Shown: piece by piece, positions 38,729 through 46,745 of the stretch
How the letters are laid out: every line of letters begins with the position of its first letter
Numbering within the stretch: the first letter of the stretch is position 1
Assembly: GCF_023715205.1 (NCBI RefSeq)
Contig: NZ_JAMBNR010000006.1
Coordinates: forward strand, 124,001 to 188,000
Reading direction: 5' to 3'
Source of the DNA: Mesobacillus maritimus
Lineage (GTDB): Bacteria; Bacillota; Bacilli; Bacillales; Cytobacillaceae
Length of the DNA stretch: 64,000 nt
Position numbers and translations under genes: made by a program
Notes under the pieces: generated by a model
Database searches by the model: none
What the model was told of the DNA's origin: nothing
What the model saw: only the letters and a program-made list of their open reading frames with translations

Positions 38729-40600
38729 ATGGAACAACATGCTTCCGTTACATCACTATTAGTTGTTATTATCATTGCTTTTTTAACACCAATCTTACTG
38801 CATCGATTCAAACTGAATTTTATCCCAGTAGTCGTAGCAGAAATCGTTATGGGATTATTTATCGGGAAAAGCGGACTGGATATAGTCCATGAAGATATGT
38901 GGCTTGAAACTTTGTCTACTTTAGGATTTTTATTCTTGATGTTCTTAAGCGGATTAGAAATCGACTTTAGTGCGTTTAAAATAAAAAAAACAAAAGGGAA
39001 AAAACAAGCGAAAGAAAGTGCTGAACCAAACGCTTTTATTATATCAACAGTTATTTTTATTGGTATTTTTGTAGCATCATTAGCGCTATCCTACCTATTT
39101 GTTTTAACTGGATTCATTGATAATGTTTTCTTAATGACTTTAATCATATCGACAATATCGCTAGGAGTTGTCGTGCCTACACTAAAAGAAGCTCGCCTCA
39201 TGAAAACAAATATTGGGCAGATTATCTTATTAGTTGCCGTTATTGCGGATCTAGTGACGATGATTTTATTGGCTGTGTTTGTTTCAATTTATGATACTGA
39301 AGGTGGAAACACTTGGTTGCTGCTTCTCTTATTTCTTGCAGGAGTCATCTTATATTTTGTCGGAAATCGATTTAAGAGCCGTAAATTTGTTTCAGCACTA
39401 TCAACAGGGACTACCCAGATTGGTACAAGAGCCGTATTCACTTTATTAATTGTACTTGTGGCCATATCAGAGACGGTTGGAGCAGAGAATATCCTTGGAG
39501 CTTTTCTAGCCGGTGTCTTGGTATCATTGCTTTCTCCAGATCAGGAGTTAATTCATAAACTGGATTCATTTGGTTATGGGTTCTTAATTCCAATCTTCTT
39601 TGTTATGATTGGAGTCGACCTTGATATCTGGTCGTTATTAAGCGATCCTAAATTGCTGCTACTGATTCCATTATTATTGATTGCTTTATTGATTTCCAAA
39701 TTACTCCCAGTTTACGTTTTAGGGAAATGGTATGACAAAAAAACTGTGGTTGCCTCTGGTTTCCTCCTTACTTCAACACTTTCACTCGTTATTGCAGCTG
39801 CAACGATTGGCGAAAGGATGGAGGTTATCACATCGGAAATGAGTGGGACGTTGATCCTTGTGGCCGTCATATCCTGTGTTTTGGCACCGATTGTATTTAA
39901 GAAATTATTTCCTCGTACAACAGCAGAGGAGAAAAAACTTCAGGTTGCCTTTATTGGGGCGAATTCGATGACATTATCTGTTACGAGAGAATTAAATTCT
40001 GGACTTTATGAACCCATTCTTTATCATACTAAGCAGGATAAAGCAGAGAACAAAATCTCTAATTCCGTTTTTGAAATCATTGAGGTTCAAGACTATGCTC
40101 CACAGACGTTAGAACAGCAAAACATTTATAACGCTGATATCATAGTTATTTCAACTGGAAATGAAAATACGAACGCATTGATTGCTCGGGCTGCAAAAGA
40201 TAAAGGGGTTGGACGTGTTATTGCAAGAATTGAGAACCCAGAGTTAGAATTGAGTCTCAAGCAAGAAAATGTTGAAGTTTTTTCTGTTTTAATGTCTACA
40301 ACAACTTTGTTGCGCTCTTTAATTGAATCACCTGGTATAATCAATATTTTAACGAATAAGGATTCTTCCCTTCATGAAATTCGAATGATGAATGACCAGT
40401 TTGATGGGATGACGTTACGTCGTTTTCCATTTACAGGGGATGTCATATTTGTTAGAATCCTTCGGGGAAATGACTCGATTGTCCCGCATGGAGATACCGA
40501 ACTTCGATTACATGATCGTTTAATTGTGACGGGCTCCAATGAGTATGTTGAAGAGTTGAAACTTGAATTAGAGTTTGGTGCTTGGAATTATAGAAAATAA
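38729..40600 (+). CDS. yjbQ: CPA2-type cation/proton antiporter with TrkA domains
   Basis: The 623-residue protein has about 12 helices of the KefB/CPA2 antiporter type (LLFLFLMFLSGLEIDFSAF; ETVGAENILGAFLAGVLVSLL; IFFVMIGVDLDIWSLL), then a cytoplasmic TrkA-N domain (about residues 405-520, LQVAFIGANSMTLSV) and a TrkA-C domain at the end. Such proteins exchange K+ or Na+ for protons and are gated by nucleotides. It corresponds to B. subtilis YjbQ in position before the fabI region. Which ion it moves cannot be told. Confidence 0.88.
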   Translation: MEQHASVTSLLVVIIIAFLTPILLHRFKLNFIPVVVAEIVMGLFIGKSGLDIVHEDMWLETLSTLGFLFLMFLSGLEIDFSAFKIKKTKGKKQAKESAEPNAFIISTVIFIGIFVASLALSYLFVLTGFIDNVFLMTLIISTISLGVVVPTLKEARLMKTNIGQIILLVAVIADLVTMILLAVFVSIYDTEGGNTWLLLLLFLAGVILYFVGNRFKSRKFVSALSTGTTQIGTRAVFTLLIVLVAISETVGAENILGAFLAGVLVSLLSPDQELIHKLDSFGYGFLIPIFFVMIGVDLDIWSLLSDPKLLLLIPLLLIALLISKLLPVYVLGKWYDKKTVVASGFLLTSTLSLVIAAATIGERMEVITSEMSGTLILVAVISCVLAPIVFKKLFPRTTAEEKKLQVAFIGANSMTLSVTRELNSGLYEPILYHTKQDKAENKISNSVFEIIEVQDYAPQTLEQQNIYNADIIVISTGNENTNALIARAAKDKGVGRVIARIENPELELSLKQENVEVFSVLMSTTTLLRSLIESPGIINILTNKDSSLHEIRMMNDQFDGMTLRRFPFTGDVIFVRILRGNDSIVPHGDTELRLHDRLIVTGSNEYVEELKLELEFGAWNYRK

Positions 40601-40606
40601 AATTAC

Positions 40607-40641
40607 CCCCTCTCCATGAGTGACCATGGGGAGGTTTTTTT
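40607..40641 (+). terminator. Terminator of mgtE-yjbQ
   Basis: CCTCTCCATG / CATGGGGAGG around AGTGAC (one T-G pair), then seven T. Confidence 0.9.
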
Positions 40642-40695
40642 GTATTGAATTTGTTGTTAATAAAAACTTGATGAAACGGTCGAGAACGAAGACAC

Positions 40696-40724
40696 TTTTC
40701 AAAGTGAAATTTATGTTGTAATAT
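40696..40724 (+). promoter_or_regulatory. Candidate sigma-A promoter of fabI
   Basis: TTTTCA (40696-40701), 17 bases, TAATAT (40719-40724). The -35 is weak, but the FapR palindrome starting at 40723 overlaps the -10 as at fabH. Confidence 0.45.
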
Positions 40725-40742
40725 TAGTACTAGGTGCTAATA
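40723..40742 (+). promoter_or_regulatory. FapR operator of fabI
   Basis: ATTAGTACTAGGTGCTAATA: TTAGTAC and its near-complement GTGCTAA form the 17-bp FapR palindrome. It closely matches the fabH site, linking both loci. Confidence 0.88.
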
Positions 40743-40766
40743 ACTTGTATTAACAGGAGGAATATC

Positions 40767-41534
40767 ATGACGTTTTCTTTAGAAGGAAGAACCTATGTTG
40801 TAATGGGTGTTGCCAATAAGCGGAGTATTGCATGGGGAATTGCTCGATCTCTTCATCAGGCTGGAGCCAATCTTATCTTTACATTTGCAGGTGAACGACT
40901 AGAAAAGAGTGTAAAAGAATTGGCTGCATCCTTAGATGAAAAGTATCTAGTTCTTCCATGTGATGTAACAAAAGATGAAGATATAGCTCAGTGCTTCTCT
41001 CAAATTAAAGAAGCAGTTGGTACCATTCAAGGGGTTGCACATTGCATTGCCTTCGCGAACAAAGAGGAATTGAGTGGAGATTATTTAAATGTAACACGAG
41101 AGGGCTTTTTACTTGCTCATAATATTAGTTCATATTCTCTAACTGCAGTGGCTAAAGAAGCAAAAAAACTAATGACTGATGGTGGAAGTATCGTTACACT
41201 CACTTATCTTGGTGGGGAACGTGCAATTGAAAATTACAATGTTATGGGGGTTGCAAAGGCTTCACTGGATGCAAGTGTTCGTTACTTAGCAAGTGATTTA
41301 GGTAAAGAGAATATTCGCGTTAATTCCATCTCAGCTGGTCCAATTCGGACTTTATCTGCAAAGGGAGTAAGTGATTTTAATTCGATTTTGAAAGAAATTG
41401 AAGAAAAGGCTCCTTTACGTCGAAATACAACACCGGAAGAAGTAGGCGATACAGCGGTGTTCTTATTCAGCGACCTCTCCAGAGGGATTACCGGAGAGAA
41501 TATTCATGTGGATTCTGGTTTCCATATTATATAG
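40767..41534 (+). CDS. fabI: Enoyl-ACP reductase FabI
   Basis: NADH-dependent reduction of trans-2-enoyl-ACP, the last step of each elongation round. The 255-residue short-chain dehydrogenase has MGVANKRSIAWGIA for the cofactor and the catalytic Tyr and Lys in ENYNVMGVAKASLDASVRYLA (Tyr-x6-Lys spacing typical of FabI). The start is ATG 40767 with AGGAGGAA; an upstream in-frame TTG at 40734 lies inside the FapR site. Target of triclosan-type inhibitors in the family. Confidence 0.95.
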   Translation: MTFSLEGRTYVVMGVANKRSIAWGIARSLHQAGANLIFTFAGERLEKSVKELAASLDEKYLVLPCDVTKDEDIAQCFSQIKEAVGTIQGVAHCIAFANKEELSGDYLNVTREGFLLAHNISSYSLTAVAKEAKKLMTDGGSIVTLTYLGGERAIENYNVMGVAKASLDASVRYLASDLGKENIRVNSISAGPIRTLSAKGVSDFNSILKEIEEKAPLRRNTTPEEVGDTAVFLFSDLSRGITGENIHVDSGFHII

Positions 41535-41543
41535 GTTCAATAC

Positions 41544-41577
41544 AAAACCGTTAGGCTTATGCCTAGCGGTTTTTTTA
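41544..41577 (+). terminator. Terminator after fabI
   Basis: AACCGTTAGGC / GCCTAGCGGTT around TTAT, followed by eight T. Confidence 0.9.
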
Positions 41578-41685
41578 GTTTTGAGGCTAATTCCAAAAAA
41601 ATGTGCGAATGAACCAAGATATTCGCGGAAACGGCTTGGTCACTCTCCCTATATAATGTATTAAGTGCAAAGGAGGTGAAGATGA

Positions 41686-42039
41686 ATGAGTGAAGACAGT
41701 CAAACAAATGTTTCTGTCCCAACTGTATTTGTCAATGGGAAGGAAATTCCCCTTAATGGAGAATTCAAGTTGACCGAAGAAGATATGCAGAAAGTCATTG
41801 ATGCCGTCAACGATAGCATAGCTGAAAGTTTGATGGGCACTTTACAGGATCTTCAGAAGGGATTACCACTAATCGCACAATTTCTTCAAAACCGTAAGTT
41901 TTTCCCTAAAATTGAGGGGAACTTGACCGGGGATGTGAAATTGAAATTCAATGACCGTACCCTTTTCAAACTAGAACTTCCGAAGCCAAACGAATCCAAA
42001 AATGAGGAAAATGATGGACCCGAAGAAACTTCCCATTAA
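41686..42039 (+). CDS. Hypothetical protein in the spore-coat region
   Basis: A 117-residue soluble protein: PTVFVNGKEIPLNGEFKL near the start, an amphipathic helix (EDMQKVIDAVNDSIAESLMG), then GNLTGDVKLKFNDRTLFKLEL and a Glu/Asn-rich tail. No signal or membrane segment. RBS AAGGAGGTG precedes ATG 41686. Its position between fabI and cotZ suggests a spore-related role, but I do not recognise it. Possibly in one transcript with the next gene, 59 bases away. Confidence 0.7.
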   Translation: MSEDSQTNVSVPTVFVNGKEIPLNGEFKLTEEDMQKVIDAVNDSIAESLMGTLQDLQKGLPLIAQFLQNRKFFPKIEGNLTGDVKLKFNDRTLFKLELPKPNESKNEENDGPEETSH

Positions 42040-42098
42040 CAGGGCTCGTTCATTTACCGATTTGCACGAATAAAAATTCGTAAAGGAGTGTGTTATAT

Positions 42099-42404
42099 AT
42101 GTTAGAAAGCAAATGGGGTAACTCCAGAGGAGGCCGCAATGTATACAGTGATGACGATAAGAAAATGAAGAAAGTAAAGAACTCAGGACAAAATCAACCA
42201 CAAAAGGCTGAAGTAAAAGCAGATAACAGTGGAGATGTTAAACAAATCGTCAATGCTAAACGTGGAGCGTTTGTCCTTCCGATCCAGATTGCACCGAAGA
42301 TTGCGATTGCTCTACCTGCCGTCAATGCTGGTCTACAACTTCCAATTCTAAGTAGCTCAGGAGACGTTGAAACAGAAGTTGAATCAGACTCTGACAAATA
42401 CTAA
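42099..42404 (+). CDS. Hypothetical spore-associated protein
   Basis: About 101 residues from ATG 42099 (AAAGGAG ten bases upstream; an in-frame GTG at 42090 is too close to it). It starts with a basic, Gly-rich stretch (SKWGNSRGGRNVYSDDDKK), then a Lys/Gln linker, then a hydrophobic, Pro-rich block VLPIQIAPKIAIALPAVNAG. This composition suits a structural coat or exosporium component rather than an enzyme. Family not recognised. Its own terminator follows, then cotZ. Confidence 0.68.
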   Translation: MLESKWGNSRGGRNVYSDDDKKMKKVKNSGQNQPQKAEVKADNSGDVKQIVNAKRGAFVLPIQIAPKIAIALPAVNAGLQLPILSSSGDVETEVESDSDKY

Positions 42405-42414
42405 AGCAGGATTC

Positions 42415-42457
42415 AACCAGGCTGTTAGAAAGCGAATTAGCAGCCTGGTTTTCTTTT
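42415..42457 (+). terminator. Terminator before cotZ
   Basis: AACCAGGCTG / CAGCCTGGTT with a 16-base loop, then TTCTTTT. Confidence 0.8.
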
Positions 42458-42519
42458 CCCTTTTACTCATCTCTCTATTATGAACGCCTAATTTTAGGGA
42501 AAACGGGCTTTTGTCCGAC

Positions 42520-42547
42520 ACCCAAATGCCCTTTCTTAAATATCTTA
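42520..42547 (+). promoter_or_regulatory. Candidate sigma-K promoter of cotZ
   Basis: AC at 42520-42521, 17 bases, then AATATCTTA (42539-42547), one base off the sigma-K -10 CATAnnnTA. Predicted start about 25 bases before the RBS. Confidence 0.45.
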
Positions 42548-42587
42548 ATAGTGTAAATAACCAATAAAGAAAAGGAGGCCAAAAATT

Positions 42588-43079
42588 ATGGGTTGTGGAA
42601 AAAGAACCGGACACCACACAAGTGGTTGTGTATGTGATGTTGTCCGTGCGATTTTAGATATCCAGGAAAATGTTCATGATGATTGTGGTTGCGGATCAAA
42701 TTGCTTTATGGAGCCACTTGGTTCTATTCGCCCGCATATGAAAGACAGAGTTAATACACGTGTATTTGTCCTAAAAAATGCTGACGGATCACCATTTCAT
42801 GCTTTCTTTAAAGGGTGCGGCGATGCTTGTGTATCCATTTACTTCCGGGTTGAAGAGGTGTTTGACAACTGTTGCGCAACGCTAAGGGTGTTAAAACCTT
42901 TAGGACATGAACGTCATCCAGTAGATTTGACTGGGGATAAGAAAGACAAATGCTGCATCGATCTTAACAAGGTGTGTAAGGTTGAGGACTTCGAGGCAAC
43001 GAACGACTGTGTAACAGTTGACCTCTCTTGCTTCTGTGCTATCCAGTGTATCGAAGATGTAAATATTGACCTTTGCTAA
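42588..43079 (+). CDS. cotZ: Spore crust / exosporium cysteine-rich protein (CotZ, CotY, ExsY family)
   Basis: A structural protein that self-assembles by disulfide bonds into the outermost spore layer. The 163-residue product has 18 cysteines (MGCGKR, CVCDV, DDCGCGSNC, GCGDAC, NCCATL, KCCIDL, SCFCAIQC and others) and the typical HPVDLTGDK segment. RBS AAAGGAGG precedes the ATG. In B. subtilis cotZ and cotY are neighbours; only one such gene is present here. It is convergent with cotO. Confidence 0.92.
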   Translation: MGCGKRTGHHTSGCVCDVVRAILDIQENVHDDCGCGSNCFMEPLGSIRPHMKDRVNTRVFVLKNADGSPFHAFFKGCGDACVSIYFRVEEVFDNCCATLRVLKPLGHERHPVDLTGDKKDKCCIDLNKVCKVEDFEATNDCVTVDLSCFCAIQCIEDVNIDLC

Positions 43080-43095
43080 GAATTGCAGTCACATT

Positions 43096-43145
43096 AATCC
43101 TCCTATAAGAGACAGGACTTCTGCCTTTTATAGGGGGATTTTTTA
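43096..43145 (+). terminator. Terminator after cotZ
   Basis: AATCCTCCTATAA / TTATAGGGGGATT with an 18-base loop, followed by six T. Confidence 0.82.
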
Positions 43146-43286
43146 TCCTAGCATCTATATGAAGTTATAAGGCTCGTTGTTCAAATCGTCCAGGAAGAAG
43201 TGGTTTTTATTTGCTCTAAGCATGAATATGTACCTTTTTGAAATGGAATGCGTAATTTTTTAAAAGGAAATGTTTTGATCAATCAC

Positions 43287-43318
43287 ACAAAAAACCTAGC
43301 CCATCATATGGCTAGGTT
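43287..43318 (-). terminator. Terminator of cotO
   Basis: On the minus strand AACCTAGCC / GGCTAGGTT with an 8-base loop followed by TTTTTTGTG. Confidence 0.88.
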
Positions 43319-43328
43319 CCTTGCAGAT

Positions 43329-43832
43329 TTAATGAAAGCCGAGCATTTTTATATCTTTAATTTCGGATTGACGAAGCGTTGCATTTTTACCATTGGATAG
43401 CTTAATCTCAATTAGCCCATTATCATTTTGGATAAAAACTCCGGTGTAAGTTGAATCTTCGAGGACGTATAAACAATTTACAGCGTTCAGTTGTTTCGGA
43501 AAATGCTCTAAGTAAGCTAGTTTTTCAGCAACTGTCATTTCTCTAAAGTGCTTCACTCTTTGTAAAGTAAAGTGATTTTTTCGTTTTGTATCAAAGGGGT
43601 TTGATGAAGATTCCACTTCTGTTTCTTGATTGGAAGCAATTTCTATTTCTACTGGTTCAATATCAGTATCCTTACTAGCAGGTGATAAATGTTCTTCTTT
43701 AACTGTTGTTTGTTCTTCACTAAATCGTTCTTCCTTGGTAGAGTATCGTTCTTGCATAATCACCTTTGGAAATTGGAACATAGGCTGACTGATATAAAGA
43801 GTCGGTTTATGCTTTGTTTTCCTATTTGACAA
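43329..43832 (-). CDS. cotO: Spore coat protein CotO (YjbX)
   Basis: CotO is a morphogenetic protein of the outer coat or exosporium. The 167-residue product has a variable, Glu/Ser-rich N-terminal half and the conserved C-terminal domain HFTLQRVKHFREMTVAEK followed by YLEHFPKQL, CLYVLEDSTYTGVF and SEIKDI. Start: TTG at 43832 is preferred because GGGAGGG lies six bases before it; the ATG at 43850 would put that RBS inside the coding region. It is transcribed from a sigma-K promoter that overlaps the start of yjcA on the other strand. Confidence 0.85.
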   Translation of the reverse strand: MSNRKTKHKPTLYISQPMFQFPKVIMQERYSTKEERFSEEQTTVKEEHLSPASKDTDIEPVEIEIASNQETEVESSSNPFDTKRKNHFTLQRVKHFREMTVAEKLAYLEHFPKQLNAVNCLYVLEDSTYTGVFIQNDNGLIEIKLSNGKNATLRQSEIKDIKMLGFH

Positions 43833-43861
43833 AAATATCCCTCCCAACATTGGCTTCAGTT

Positions 43862-43888
43862 TAATTTATGCACCAGTTGGAAAGGAGT
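43862..43888 (-). promoter_or_regulatory. Sigma-K promoter of cotO
   Basis: Minus strand: AC at 43888-43887, 16 bases, then CATAAATTA (43870-43862), a perfect CATAnnnTA. Late mother-cell expression fits a coat gene. Confidence 0.78.
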
Positions 43889-43895
43889 GAAAAAG

Positions 43896-44243
43896 ATGTT
43901 TCTCGGAATTGACTTTGGAACTATTTTTCTTTTTAGTTTGGCCTGTTTTCGGATCACTAGGCTAATTGTTTTTGATAAAATTACAAACTTTATTCGTGCC
44001 CCTTTCTTTGATGAAATAGAAGAAGATGGAGAAGTTTTTCTTCTTGTCAAAACAAAGGGAGTTAAGAAGTGGATCGGGGAACTATTGAGTTGTTATTGGT
44101 GCACAGGGATTTGGGTTAGTTTGGTTCTAGTTCTAGGTTTGTTTTTCTTACCGTCCTTCACTTATCCACTTGTTTTGGTGTTTGCAATCGCTGCAATTGG
44201 AAGTTTGATTGAGACATTTGTAAGCAAAACGTTAGGCGACTAA
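43896..44243 (+). CDS. yjcA: Sporulation membrane protein YjcA (DUF1360)
   Basis: The 115-residue protein has three or four membrane segments (IFLFSLACFRITRLIVF; CYWCTGIWVSLVLVLGLFFL; TYPLVLVFAIAAIGSLIETF) with a conserved CxWCxGxW-type motif (SCYWCTGIW) typical of DUF1360. In B. subtilis yjcA is a sporulation gene. I chose ATG 43896 because AAAGGAG lies eight bases upstream; the ORF from GTG 43887 begins within the RBS. Divergent from cotO. Confidence 0.82.
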   Translation: MFLGIDFGTIFLFSLACFRITRLIVFDKITNFIRAPFFDEIEEDGEVFLLVKTKGVKKWIGELLSCYWCTGIWVSLVLVLGLFFLPSFTYPLVLVFAIAAIGSLIETFVSKTLGD

Positions 44244-44300
44244 ACAAACTGTACTTACCATCTTGGCATATAAATATAAGTAGGAAGGAGTTTGATGGTT

Positions 44301-44420
44301 ATGAAAAATTCTAATGAATCTCATCAAGCATCTAAAAGAAGAATAAAAAAGAAAAACTGCGGGTGCGGTGCGACAAAAAAACCGAAGCCTGTTCAGCAAA
44401 GGAGGAAGCTGTCTCAATGA
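44301..44420 (+). CDS. Tiny basic Cys-containing protein, probably spore-associated
   Basis: A 39-residue protein, too short for usual gene finding: MKNSNESHQASKRRIKKKN then CGCGATKKPKPVQQRRKLSQ. It starts at ATG 44301 behind GGAAGGAG and ends in the terminator. Upstream, AC then 17 bases then CATATAAAT resembles a mother-cell sigma promoter. The basic tail and Cys-Gly-Cys-Gly motif suggest a small coat protein. Not recognised. Confidence 0.6.
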   Translation: MKNSNESHQASKRRIKKKNCGCGATKKPKPVQQRRKLSQ

Positions 44421-44431
44421 GGCAGCTTTTT
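44405..44431 (+). terminator. Terminator after the tiny basic gene
   Basis: AAGCTGTCTC / GAGGCAGCTT around AAT, then TTTTT; the left arm and stop codon overlap. Confidence 0.82.
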
Positions 44432-44598
44432 ATTATGCTCATGGACTCAGTCAACATTTCAACTATAGATAACTCAACCCCTTTCTGTTGTGAAAAATTA
44501 CTAAAAGCGCTGTTTTTTAATGACTTGAATAGCCTCGGAGCAAAGATGGTTTTATGATTTGAACACCTCCTAAATTCAATGTGTAAAAATTTGGATAT

Positions 44599-44626
44599 GG
44601 ATGTACCCATAAAGAGAATCATATTT
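44599..44626 (+). promoter_or_regulatory. Candidate sigma-G promoter of the yhcN-spoVA operon
   Basis: GGATG (44599-44603) fits the sigma-G -35 GnATR; CATATTT (44620-44626), 16 bases later, fits six of seven of CATnnTA. Forespore expression is expected for spoVA genes. Confidence 0.4.
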
Positions 44627-44690
44627 AAGGAATAAAAGGTGAAAAATAATCAGTAGAAAAATTACGACAATACATAGTGAGGGAAATGAT

Positions 44691-45176
44691 ATGAAAGAAT
44701 TTAAACGTTTACTTGTTGTTTTATTCCTTTTGGTTTTCACGGCTGTTATGGCGAGTTGTAACCTTGGAAAAACCACTGAAGAAAGTCGGAAGTCAATGAT
44801 TCAATCCGTGCATCCTCATCCTACTGCAATCGAGGATAAGAATAAAAATAATCATGAAAAGGCAGAGAAAATCAAGAAAGAAGTCGAATCTCTACCGGAA
44901 ATTTATGATGTCGCGGTTTTAAAAGGTGAAGGTGACGTGTTGGTTGCTTACAAGGTAAAACATATGCAAAGGTTTCGGATGAAAAAAATCGAAAAAGCAC
45001 TAAAGAAAAGATTAGAAAGTAAATTTTCAGATGAGACGTTTGTAGTATCAAGTGATTATAAAATTTTTATCGAAGCAATTGAACTAAAGCAAAAGATTAA
45101 AGAAAAGAAGATTTCAAAAGACGAGGCGGAAAAAAGATTACAGAAGATCATTAAGTTTCAAAAAGAACTCACATAG
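44691..45176 (+). CDS. YhcN/YlaJ-family sporulation lipoprotein
   Basis: The 161-residue product has a lipoprotein signal (MKEFKRLLVVLFLLVFTAVM, lipobox MASC) and a mature part with VESLPEIYDVAVLKGEGDVLVAYKV, the pattern of the YhcN/YlaJ spore lipoproteins. It lies 15 bases before spoVAC and so is the first gene of a spoVA-type operon; such lipoproteins accompany the second-type SpoVA operons and are found in the spore inner membrane. Likely made in the forespore. Confidence 0.82.
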   Translation: MKEFKRLLVVLFLLVFTAVMASCNLGKTTEESRKSMIQSVHPHPTAIEDKNKNNHEKAEKIKKEVESLPEIYDVAVLKGEGDVLVAYKVKHMQRFRMKKIEKALKKRLESKFSDETFVVSSDYKIFIEAIELKQKIKEKKISKDEAEKRLQKIIKFQKELT

Positions 45177-45191
45177 AAAGGAGCAGAACAA

Positions 45192-45662
45192 ATGGCCAAA
45201 AAAAACAAAAGTCCAGAGCAAAAGCGTTATCAACAGATTGAGCAAAAACATGAGCTAAAAAGACCTGTTGTTAAAAATTGTATCAAGGCTTTTTTTGTCG
45301 GCGGCACGATTTGCTTAATTGGACAAGCGGTGATGTATTTTTATATGTATTTTTTCCATTTTACAGAACAAACATCTGGGAATCCGACTGTTGCCACCAT
45401 GATTTTCTTTGCAATGCTTCTTACTGGATTTGGAGTTTATGATAAAATTGGGCAGTTTGCTGGAGCTGGGAGTGCAGTTCCGATTACGGGATTTGGAAAT
45501 TCTGTTATATCAGCGGCGATTGAACATCGTACCGAAGGATTTGTTCTAGGTGTAGGTGGCAATATGTTTAAATTAGCAGGGTCGGTCATATTGTTTGGGG
45601 TTTTTTCAGCTTTTGTAGTAGCCCTAATTAAAACCTTGTTGCAAATTTGGGGGATTATCTAA
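45192..45662 (+). CDS. spoVAC: Stage V sporulation protein AC
   Basis: Membrane protein of the SpoVA channel that moves dipicolinic acid into the forespore and out at germination; SpoVAC acts as a mechanosensitive channel. The 156-residue product has several membrane helices and the signature GQFAGAGSAVPITGFGNSVISAA, shared with SpoVAE downstream. A hydrophilic Lys-rich N-terminus precedes the first helix. RBS AAAGGAGC precedes ATG 45192. Confidence 0.93.
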   Translation: MAKKNKSPEQKRYQQIEQKHELKRPVVKNCIKAFFVGGTICLIGQAVMYFYMYFFHFTEQTSGNPTVATMIFFAMLLTGFGVYDKIGQFAGAGSAVPITGFGNSVISAAIEHRTEGFVLGVGGNMFKLAGSVILFGVFSAFVVALIKTLLQIWGII

Positions 45663-45693
45663 TGAAAAATAAAACAGAGATGGAGGCCATGCT

Positions 45694-46710
45694 ATGTTAA
45701 AAGGAAAACAGTCTTGGGTTTTTCCAAACCGACCGGTTATTGAAGCTTCCGCTGCTGTTGGCGGGCCTTTTGAGGCAAGAGGAAAATTAGCATCAGACTT
45801 TGATATCCTTCATGATGATTTATGGATGGGGAAAGACTCCTATGAAAAAGCTCATACACTGATTTTAGAAGAGGCCATTGAAACAGCTATACAGAAAGCT
45901 GAGATGACCAAAGAGGATATATCATTTATGTTGGCAGGGGATTTGGTGAATCAAATTACTCCCTCAAGTTTTGCCGCACGTAGCGTTGGTATTCCCTATT
46001 TTGGGTTATTTGGAGCCTGTTCCACTTCTATGGAAGGTCTAGCGCTAGCTTCATTTATCATTAATAATCAAGGCGCAAACCGAGTGGTGACAGGGGCTTC
46101 AAGCCATAATGCGGCAATTGAAAAACAATTTCGTTATCCAACTGAATACGGCAGTCAAAAGCCACCCACTGCTCAATGGACAGTGACTGGAGCTGGAGCC
46201 GCTGTAGTTACCAATGATCAAGAGAAGCAGGGGAAATTAGTAACAACGTCTGCCACAATCGGCAAGGTTGTTGATATGGGTTTATCAGACCCATTCAATA
46301 TGGGGGGAGCAATGGCACCGTCAGCGGCGGATACAATTATCGCTCATTTTAAAGATTTGCAGCTAGACCCCTCCTATTATGACTTGATTGTTACGGGGGA
46401 CTTGGCAAAGATTGGACATCCGATTACATTAGAACTTCTAAAGAAAGAAGGGCTCAACATTGATAGTCAGAAGTTTAAGGATTGTGGCTTAATGATTTAT
46501 CAAGAAGATCAACAAGTCCAAGCTGGAGGAAGTGGTGCAGGTTGTTCAGCAGCAGTTTTGTACGGACATCTACTAAATGAAATGAGAAAAGGGAAGTACC
46601 AGCGGATATTATTAGTTGCAACCGGGGCCCTACTATCGCCATTGAGCTTTCAACAAAAGGAAAGTATTCCTTGTATTGCCCATGCTGTTTCAATTGAAGT
46701 ACACCCATAA
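45694..46710 (+). CDS. spoVAD: Stage V sporulation protein AD
   Basis: Cytoplasmic-face thiolase-fold protein that binds dipicolinic acid on the spore inner membrane. The 338-residue product has FGACSTSMEGLALASFI, resembling a ketoacyl-synthase Cys loop, plus TAQWTVTGAGAAVV and MGLSDPFNMGGAMAPSAADT. Length is normal. It lies 31 bases after spoVAC with GGAGG before its ATG. No enzymatic role is known for the family. Confidence 0.94.
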   Translation: MLKGKQSWVFPNRPVIEASAAVGGPFEARGKLASDFDILHDDLWMGKDSYEKAHTLILEEAIETAIQKAEMTKEDISFMLAGDLVNQITPSSFAARSVGIPYFGLFGACSTSMEGLALASFIINNQGANRVVTGASSHNAAIEKQFRYPTEYGSQKPPTAQWTVTGAGAAVVTNDQEKQGKLVTTSATIGKVVDMGLSDPFNMGGAMAPSAADTIIAHFKDLQLDPSYYDLIVTGDLAKIGHPITLELLKKEGLNIDSQKFKDCGLMIYQEDQQVQAGGSGAGCSAAVLYGHLLNEMRKGKYQRILLVATGALLSPLSFQQKESIPCIAHAVSIEVHP

Positions 46711-46745
46711 ACAAAAATTCTACATAAAATGAGGAGGGAACCAGC

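Noticed and set aside
43167-43185. A further copy of the MITE-like repeat left end (GGCTCGTTGTTCAAA)
   Set aside because: Only about 15 bases are similar, with no right end within 250 bases.
44332-44622. A 96-residue frame on the minus strand near the tiny basic gene
   Set aside because: It covers a terminator and a coding end on the other strand; an AGGAGGTG nearby is not followed by a start codon in this frame.
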